A stretch of 64,000 nt of DNA from Hibiscus mutabilis. Lineage: Eukaryota; Streptophyta; Magnoliopsida; Malvales; Malvaceae. A program made the position numbers and the translations under genes. Position 1 is the stretch's first letter, and every line of letters starts with the position of its first letter. Under the pieces are notes generated by a model. That model was not told where the DNA came from. It saw only the letters and a program-made list of their open reading frames with translations, and did no database searches. Below, piece by piece: positions 57,088-64,000 of the stretch. The DNA is taken from assembly GCA_019671005.1 (NCBI GenBank), contig CM033744.1, forward strand, positions 4,988,208-5,052,207. The letters are read 5' to 3'.

Positions 57088-57671
57088 AGGGGTGTAAATG
57101 AATAGAGCATTCGACGAACCGTTTGTGAACCATTCGTATAATGTTTGTTTGTGTTCGTCTATTAAGCTAAATAAACGAGTATGAACAAAATTTTTATGTT
57201 CGTTTAATAAACGAACGAACACGAACAGAGGTGTTTTTGGTTCGTTTATGTTCACGAACAAGCTCGTTTATAGGATGAAAATGCTTGTGAATGTATCTAA
57301 ATACTACTTTTTGTTGTTGCTAAGGATGTTATATAAGTTCATGTTGAAATGTAAGTTTTATTTTGTTGCTTTTGTTTTATTTATTTATTGTTAATTTAAT
57401 TAACATTTCTAAACATATAAACGAACATGTTTGCGAACACCTAAACGAACACGTTCGCAAACACTTAAATGAACACATTCGCGAACACTTATACGAACAC
57501 GTTCGTGAACACTAAACAAACAAACAAGAACACCTGCAAAAATAAATAAACGAACACGAACACAATATTAAAAATTTAAACGAACACGAACCGAATATGA
57601 ACACTTTTAAAAATAAATAAACGAACTTAAACATAGCCTTATTTGTTCAAACTTAGTTCATTTACACCCCT
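57088..57671. mobile_element. AGGGGTGTAAA-ended MITE with GTTCG/CGAAC arrays
   Basis: Inverted ends AGGGGTGTAAATGA and TCATTTACACCCCT. The left half repeats GTTCGTTT words, the right half CGAACACGTTCG words, so the element is largely self-complementary. TTAAAAT occurs just outside both ends but offset, so the target duplication is not firm. The ORF on the - strand (57261-57025) is a by-product of the array. Confidence 0.8.
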
Positions 57672-58510
57672 AGTTAAAATACCAAATCATCATAAGTATC
57701 CGTTTTAAAAATATTCAAATACCAAATTAAAACAATATTGAATTTGAGTAATTTTTTATATAGTTTTTGTGTAATTTTTTTTTACAAACATGCATATTTA
57801 CTCTTTAAAAATTAAAATTTATGACTCTAAAATCTTAATCTCTATCGACTGAATCTCTAAATCTTAAAATAAAATCTTAAACTCCTAAAAAAAGTTGTAA
57901 CTTCACAACATGTATATTAAATAATTATTATATTAAATTTATGTACCAATTTGTATATTAAGTTTATGCCCTTTGCTTATTACAGTTTGGCCAATGGGCT
58001 TGGCACTGGCCACTTAAGAGTCCGCCGTTATTATTGCCACCAAAATCACGGAATGTCCCGACTCAAAATGCAATGGGCTTTGTTTATAAGTTTACCCTCA
58101 ATCGAATTTATTGAGCGGCTTCAGTTGTAAAAGATAGTATTGAAATAAAATTAAAATATTATTTTTTAATTAAATTAGAATGTTTACTTTTAATCGTATT
58201 ATGATGACGACGACTACTTGAAAATTTGAATTTAAAAATTAACATAAATTGATAAATAAATTGTACGTCCTTAAATTATATCAAAAAAATTTAGACTGAT
58301 CTTCAAATTTCAAGATATTCTAATTGAGTCTTTCAATTATCAGTATTGTTTAAATTAGATCCTTTCGTCTGTCTAATCTTCTATTTGAACATTAAGTGTC
58401 GGGTTGGATCTAAAGTTGAGCCTTTTAAAATACATGGACCAAATTGTAAACATATGAGCACATTCTGCATGAAACATTTGGATTTAACATGTTAAAACAT
58501 ATTGTAGCAT
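57672..58510. other. Intergenic, no gene seen
   Basis: AT-rich; short CTAAATCTTAAA words near 57830-57890 only. Confidence 0.5.
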
Positions 58511-58519
58511 TAATATTTA

Positions 58520-59210
58520 AGAAAAACTATATATTTAGTACCCTAACTATGTTGCGTTACTGTTTTGGTACTTCAACTATTATTTTTAGCAAAATGGTAC
58601 CTAACATTATATTTTTATTCTGTTTTGGTATCTCCACCGTTTAGAATTAACGACAATGGTGACGTGGCTTGGGTTAATAACAGTTTTAGTCTAAAAACTT
58701 ATACAATCTATCAATTTAGTCTAAAATTTTATCAATTTAAACATTATTTTAATTTTTAGATTAAAATTGTAAATTCCTCATTTTTCTTCTACTTCCAGTC
58801 GAATATTTTTTTGGGTTTTGGAGTTTAAAAAATATGCTAGGGACAATCAAAACTTGAGATTTGCAGATCAATGGGGGGCTAGTGCAGGGTCCATTGGAGG
58901 ACCCAAATTTCACGATTAGGATACCGACGAGAATACGAGGGGGTGAGAAATGGATGAGACAAAATTCAATCAAATTTAATATGATGATTTAAATGGATGA
59001 ATTTTGGACTGAACTGATAATATATATAAGTGTTTTGAACTAAAACTGTGATTATACCAAGCCACGTCATCATCTCTGTTAGTTTTTAACTGTTGAGGTA
59101 CTAAAACAGAACAAAAACGAAATGTTAGGTACCATTTTGCCAAAAATAATTGTTTGGGTACTAAAACAGTAACACAGTCATAGTTGAGGTATTAAATATG
59201 TAGTTTTCCC
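58520..59210. mobile_element. Non-autonomous MULE, arms with TACTGTTTTGGTAC phrases
   Basis: Ends AGAAAAACTATATATTTAG and complement GGGAAAACTACATATTTAA. Target duplication TAATATTTA / TAATATTGA (8 of 9) at 58511 and 59211. Arms of about 160 bases carry GTTTTGGTACTTCAAC, AATGGTACCTAACATT and CGTTTAGAATTAACG. The interior (about 58700-59000) contains GAGGACCCAAATTTCACG and is unassigned. Confidence 0.85.
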
Positions 59211-59912
59211 TAATATTGAACAAAGTTATTTTTTTAACAATCAGATCCAAGTTGTTCGTTCAGTAGATGTATGATGCTTAAAAATTAATCCATGCATTTT
59301 GAACATGATTTGCGTTAAATCTAAGCAAGCATTTATCACCCAAGTTGATGGTTAGACCGATGAAAGGTTCCGATTCAAACAATATTGATATTTTGAGGAA
59401 TCAATTAGAATTTTTTAAAGTTTGGAGATTAATTTAAAATTTAAGTCATAGTTTGTGGACGATCGGTGCAGTTATCTTTAAATTGATAGATTATTTACAC
59501 ACAAATACAACGTTTATGATGGACCAATTTAGAATTTAAGCATAGCTTAGAGAGGTCCAATGAAATTGATTATATTTATGATGGACTGATTTAGAATACA
59601 AATCATAGTTTAGAGATGTCTAATGTAATTGATGCGACTCATGATGGACCAATTTATAATCTAAATCATAGTTTGGGGACCTTTTGGTGTATTTAATTCT
59701 AAATTGAAAGATTACTTATGCACAAATGCCGCTTTGGATTTTTTAAGCAATCTTATGCTTTTTAGACGATGGGAATCATTTTCTTCTTCTTAATTACTTT
59801 TCTCATTTTAAATATTTTTTATTGTTTTTCATTTATTAAGTTTTACACTTCATATTTGGGTTGGTGGCAACCACTCTTATCATTGTCTCGAAAATTCGAG
59901 TCTAAATTTTTT
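59211..59912. other. Intergenic with a local repeat, no gene seen
   Basis: Around 59450-59680 the phrase TGATGGACCAATTTA(G/T)AAT(T/C)TAA recurs three times with CATAGTTT, a short degenerate tandem of about 65 bases. No ORF supported. Confidence 0.5.
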
Positions 59913-60378
59913 TGGGATAGCTACATATTTAGTACCCACCTATTCTTGTGTTACTGTTTTAGTACCTCACTTTTTTTTAGCAAAAAGGTACCTAATGTTA
60001 CATTTCATTTTGGTACTCGTCGTTAAAAAATTAACAACATGCTGACTAGGAGAGAGAAAAGCACAGGTGGCATGCTGATAAGGAGAGAGAAAATCGCACG
60101 TGGTAGACCGTCACATTATTTTCCCTCTCCTAGTCAGCATGCCACATGTGTTTTTTTATGATTTTAGTCGACGTGGCATGCTGACTAGGAGAGAGAACAT
60201 GACATTTCAGTATGCCACGTGTGATTTTCTCTCTCCTAGTAAGTCTGTCGTTAATTTTTTAACGGTGGAGTACCAAAATAAAAAAACGTAACGTTATTAT
60301 CATTTTGCCAAAAAAATAAACAAGGTACTAAAATAGTAATACGAGAATAGATGAGGTACTAAATATGCAGTTATCTTT
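59913..60378. mobile_element. MULE-type MITE related to 58520-59210
   Basis: Ends GGATAGCTACATATTTAGTAC and complement AAGATAACTGCATATTTAG. Arms share TTACTGTTTTAGTACCTC, as in the neighbouring element. The centre repeats GCATGCTGACTAGGAGAGAG in both orientations (60043, 60131 and 60175). Poly-T flanks hide the target duplication. Confidence 0.8.
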
Positions 60379-60985
60379 TTTAGAGTACAATATACCTTAC
60401 AACTAAACCATACAATATGCTTTAGAATTTTTAAAACCATTTTATAATTTTTTTCTTGAAATTATAAGGTATAAACCACAAATATAAATAATATATGTTA
60501 GAATAGATTATAGACATAATGATAACTTTAGTTCCAATATTTCCACATTTTCTTAATTTAGTCCTTATTCTTTATCTGAGTTAATTTTGCCGTCAGTCCT
60601 TTAAAACGAATCGAATTTGGCCCACAACCTTTAAAAAATAGCGTGATTGCTCTTTTTTAACCGAAATACTCCCTGAGACATTAAATTTTTAATGGTGTTG
60701 ATTTGACGCTTCTCTTATAACCTTTTAATTTTTATAATCCAATTGATTATTTTACAATTTTTAAATAATTTATTTATAGGGGAAAAATAAAATCATGTTA
60801 ACATAAAATACACATTAGATATAGTAGAACCCAATGTGTAGGGTAACAAAACTGCAGACAGGTGCTACAGCAAGTGCGTAGGTTTACCAAGCCGCATAGT
60901 CGTTGTATGGCTACGGTACGGCAATAATAAAAATATTACAGGATGTGAAACTAAAAATATTATAGTTTTTAATAGCATTTTAGTT
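60379..60985. other. Intergenic, no gene seen
   Basis: No ORF, RNA or repeat border supported. Confidence 0.5.
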
Positions 60986-61130
60986 TGGTGTCTCGCGACA
61001 GTATCGATACTTAAAGACAAGTTTCGATGTTTACAAAAATCTAAAATGTTATCAGATTTTAGGTTGGTGGATCAAGTATCGATACTCGAAGTTAAGTTTC
61101 GATACTTAACCACCAACTTAAAATGTTATC
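60986..61130. repeat. Short GTATCGATAC / TTTCGATAC cluster
   Basis: CAGTATCGATACTT, AGTTTCGATGTT, AAGTATCGATACTCG and AGTTTCGATACTT occur within 130 bases, with GTTATCAGATTTTAGGTTGG partly repeated between them. The same core builds the arrays at 1.4-1.6 and 3.8-4.4 kb. No LTR or ORF accompanies it here. Confidence 0.6.
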
Positions 61131-61368
61131 AGAAAGTGTAACATTTTCAATTTCGTGTCTTATAACATTTTCGGTTGGTGCCGCACAGTAATCGCGTTAC
61201 ACCATGCCTTACGTTCAAAGAACAGTTTGTGAACCATTCGTATAACGTTAATCCGCAAACAAGGTGCAAATCTGTTTAGAGAACTCGTAGTAATGTGGTC
61301 CAATTATAAGCTGATGGCAAGAATAAAGCTATGTAGATTCTTTGAATATGTTGATCACTAAACTAAAC

Positions 61369-61916
61369 AAGGTGTAAATTAACAGAGCGTTTGAAGAATT
61401 GTTCGTGAACCGTTCGTATAACGTTCGTTTTTTGTTTATTAAGTTAAATAAATGAGTATAAACAAAAATTTTATGTTCTTATAATCAATGAACATGAACA
61501 GGGGTGTGTACGGTTCGTTTATGTTCACGAACAAGCTCGTTTATCGACTCATTTATAAGCTCGTATACCTAGTTCTCCTCTTCCTTTCATTTTTTTTTTA
61601 CATTTTAAATATACATGAAGGTATGTACTAAATTGAATATAGGGTAACTTTGGAGTTCAAACTGTGAAGCATAAGGAGCTTAAGAGTAGTGGTGTGATTT
61701 ACCATTTTGATTAACAAGTAAACGAATATGTTAGCGGAATATAAACGAACATGTTTGCGAACACTAAACAAACGAACATGAACACCTTTAAAAATAAACA
61801 AACGAATACGAATAGATATTAAAAATTTAAACGAACACGAACCAAATATAAACATATTCAAAAATAAATAAACGAAAACAATAAAACCTTATTCGTTTAA
61901 GCTCATTTACACACCT
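61369..61916. mobile_element. GGTGTAAAT-ended MITE with GTTCG/CGAAC arrays, second copy
   Basis: Ends AAGGTGTAAATTAA and the inverse CTCATTTACACACCT. The interior shares TTCGTGAACCGTTCGTATAA and GTTCACGAACAAGCTCG with 57088-57671. A further partial unit lies at 61219-61245 (TTTGTGAACCATTCGTATAA). Confidence 0.7.
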
Positions 61917-62169
61917 AATCACTCTCATTATCCTCCTCCTTCACCTTCACGAGCAGGGGCCTTATATTGTAGATTCGTTGCAGCAGCATTGGTTTTGTTA
62001 ATTTTCATGTGTTTGCTTACACTATAAATCATGGTTTCTTTCTTAGTGGTATTTGGCTCAGTATAGTTTAACATACAGGTCAATCAAGATCATGCACCCG
62101 AAATAAATTATTATTAATATTATATATAATTATTTTCTAAAAAAATTATCAACAAATCTTGTTTTAACG

Positions 62170-62600
62170 ACATTAGATATTTTGAGAAATTAATAAGATG
62201 AGTTATCGAATTGTAATAATTTTGAAAATACTATTACGAAAGATGAGTTGTCTGATGTTAATGGAAATGAGTTATTTACTGAACTGAATTACTTAGAGAA
62301 CTTTTAACCAATGAAAAAAAGGAACAATGAATTTATTAAAATTTTTAATTCTTTCTTAAATGCGACAATTGCATGTAGAGTTTTATTGATGTTCTTATTA
62401 CAGTTGTTCTGAAAAACGAAATTTTTCAAAATTGAAGTTTGTAAAGTTATACTTACAGACAATTGTGTCACAAGAAAGATAAAATGAATTTGCTTTGATG
62501 ATAATCCAGACTGGTCTTTTGGATGAAGTTGATATCAAAAACTTTGGAGATTATTTTGCTTCAAAATATGCAAGAAGACCGCCAGATTTTAAGTGAAAAA
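62170..62600 (+). pseudogene. hAT-family transposase C-terminus remnant
   Basis: Near 62350 the frame reads LNATIACRVLL, and from about 62425, in another frame, KFVKLYLQTIVSQER and then LLDEVDIKNFGDYFASKYAR. This is the order of the hAT dimerisation domain (expected S/T-E-R-S-F then K-YLRSTM-QERL). Several stops and frameshifts break it. Nothing upstream of about 62170 can be matched, so only the C-terminal end remains. Confidence 0.65.
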
Positions 62601-64000
62601 AGAATTTTACATGTTTGCAAATTAAGTGCTTTTTCTTCTGTACTTTTGAATGTTGTTGACAATATATAACCAGCATACGGTCTCTTAAACTTTACACTCT
62701 ATACTTTACAGGTCTTCCGGTGCTTGAATCGCGAGAACCGAATAGCGATTCGGATTCGGTACCTAAATCCTAACACGGAAGTTCTCAATGGTGGATCCAT
62801 AATCTCAAAAAGGGTCTAAAATTTTAATATATTTTTTTCTTTATAAATGAGTATGCAAAATAAAATTTCCTTTTATAAATTAAATTATATTTTTAAATTT
62901 TTCTCAAAAAAATAGAATGCATATGCTCCTATGAGAGCCATATGCATCCGCCCAGGAAGGTATAGTTGATCACATAAGCGTAAGTATGGAAATTGAGTTT
63001 ACTTCAAAGTTTGTGCAGGGTGTGAAACATCAGGTATGGTCGATTTTAGTCATAATACTTTTCGAATTTTAAAATTTTAATCTTGACCTAAATAATATAG
63101 GAAGAATATGGTTAAATTACAAGAAATTAGAGAACAAGAACTAAATTTACAACTTATGACAACAGAAAGACTAATAACAAAATTTGGTTTAACAATTTTG
63201 CTATTTGAGTTAATAGTGAGACTTCAAAATTTGAAAATTACAAAAACAAAAATATCCAAATTAAAATATAGGGGCTAAATCCACTATTACCTATAATACA
63301 GGGACAAAATGGAAAATTTGACCTTAAATTTTCTATCCCCCACGCATTGTGATTAAACCCTTATCTTAATTGGACCAAAAATAAACATTGGCTTTTATCG
63401 GTTCTGTTAATGACCGGATTACTTAATTCTCAAGGAACGAAAATGGGGCCAACTGCCATAAGTTTTGACAGAGAAAATACAATAATGTCAACATTCATAC
63501 TTCATAACTCCCTCCTTTTGATTTTGGGAAAAATCAGGGGGACCATTTTCATAATTTTCTCCTCTCCAAATCAAGTTTGCCAATTAAGACACTCCATGTA
63601 TATATTTTCAAAGTGCAGTTTCCAAGCTTTTAAAAAAATCTACCATCTTCTCTCATCTAGATGTTGAAATATTGAATTTAAATTGTTTGAATAAAAATAT
63701 TTTATTTCAAAAACTGTTAATCAATTGATTTTATTTAATTTTAATTTTAAATTTGTACTTGAAAATTTTTAATATGTTGTGGCTGATGCATAACCTTTTG
63801 TACTAAACTAATAAAATAATGTTTTATCGCTTTTTATAAAGGTTATATTGTACATTCCTAATAGAATTACAATCAAACATCGAACGGGTTAAATTATTGA
63901 AATTAAAAATATAAGGATTTATTTAATATTTAAATCTAATATTTAGAGGTAAAGTGTCATTAAATCTAAAATTTAGTATTTAAATATGATATTTAAATTT
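62601..64000. other. Intergenic, no gene seen
   Basis: AT-rich, no recognisable domain in any frame. The 85-codon frame at 63410 has no family resemblance or splice signals that I can support. Confidence 0.5.

Noticed and set aside
56561..57261. Short frames in the NF-YB downstream interval
   Set aside because: Low-complexity Ile/Lys/Tyr content or by-products of the GTTCG array.

Overview
The window reads as nuclear DNA of a flowering plant, most likely a eudicot. It is AT-rich, its genes have many introns, and it carries plant-specific gene families (NF-YB, CYCH, a plant mobile domain protein) and plant retrotransposon lineages. Only three loci look like intact host genes. Most of the rest is transposable elements, many nested and datable relative to each other through target-site duplications (TSDs) and preserved empty sites. 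All calls come from reading the sequence; no database search was run.

Layout. 1-5.0 kb: 3' part of a decayed Ty1/copia Sirevirus-type element on the + strand (RT-RNase H, env-like ORF, polypurine tract, LTR). 5.5-6.0 kb: a copia LTR on the - strand. 6.19-10.44 kb: a complete 4.25-kb LTR element with TSD CCCAG that encodes only gag and protease and has a long repeat-rich leader; it sits beside a decayed LINE (10.4-11.6 kb). 11.7-12.6 kb: a tandem duplication, one copy holding a MITE and the other the empty site. 12.8-20.7 kb: a larger direct duplication. Its second copy gained a hAT MITE, a MULE and a Pack-MULE-like element; a dead plant-mobile-domain gene lies between the copies. 20.7-25.3 kb: fold-back elements rich in telomere-like CCCTAAA words, a MULE and a LINE RNase H fragment.

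26.1-39.5 kb: a - strand ELM2/SANT nuclear-protein gene, now a pseudogene, split by an 8.8-kb Athila-like Ty3/gypsy element with TSD GGGAT that has itself lost RT, RNase H and integrase. 41.1-44.3 kb: an intact 13-exon cyclin H gene (+). 45-48 kb: several long-inverted-repeat elements. 48.2-50.4 kb: a small probable plastid-protein gene with a LINE fragment in its large intron. 54.3-54.7 kb: an intact intronless NF-YB transcription factor gene (-). 57-63 kb: MITEs, MULE-like elements and a hAT transposase remnant.

The cyclin H frame closes exactly across 13 exons and NF-YB is open throughout, so the many lesions in the ELM2/SANT and mobile-domain genes are probably real rather than assembly noise. 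I found no evidence of a novel defence or metabolic system. The most unusual structure is an array of about 20 short hairpins with co-varying stems in the leader of the gag-only retroelement. Next is a shared palindromic GTATCGATAC module placed upstream of both the LTR promoter and the env-like gene of the Sirevirus-type element.
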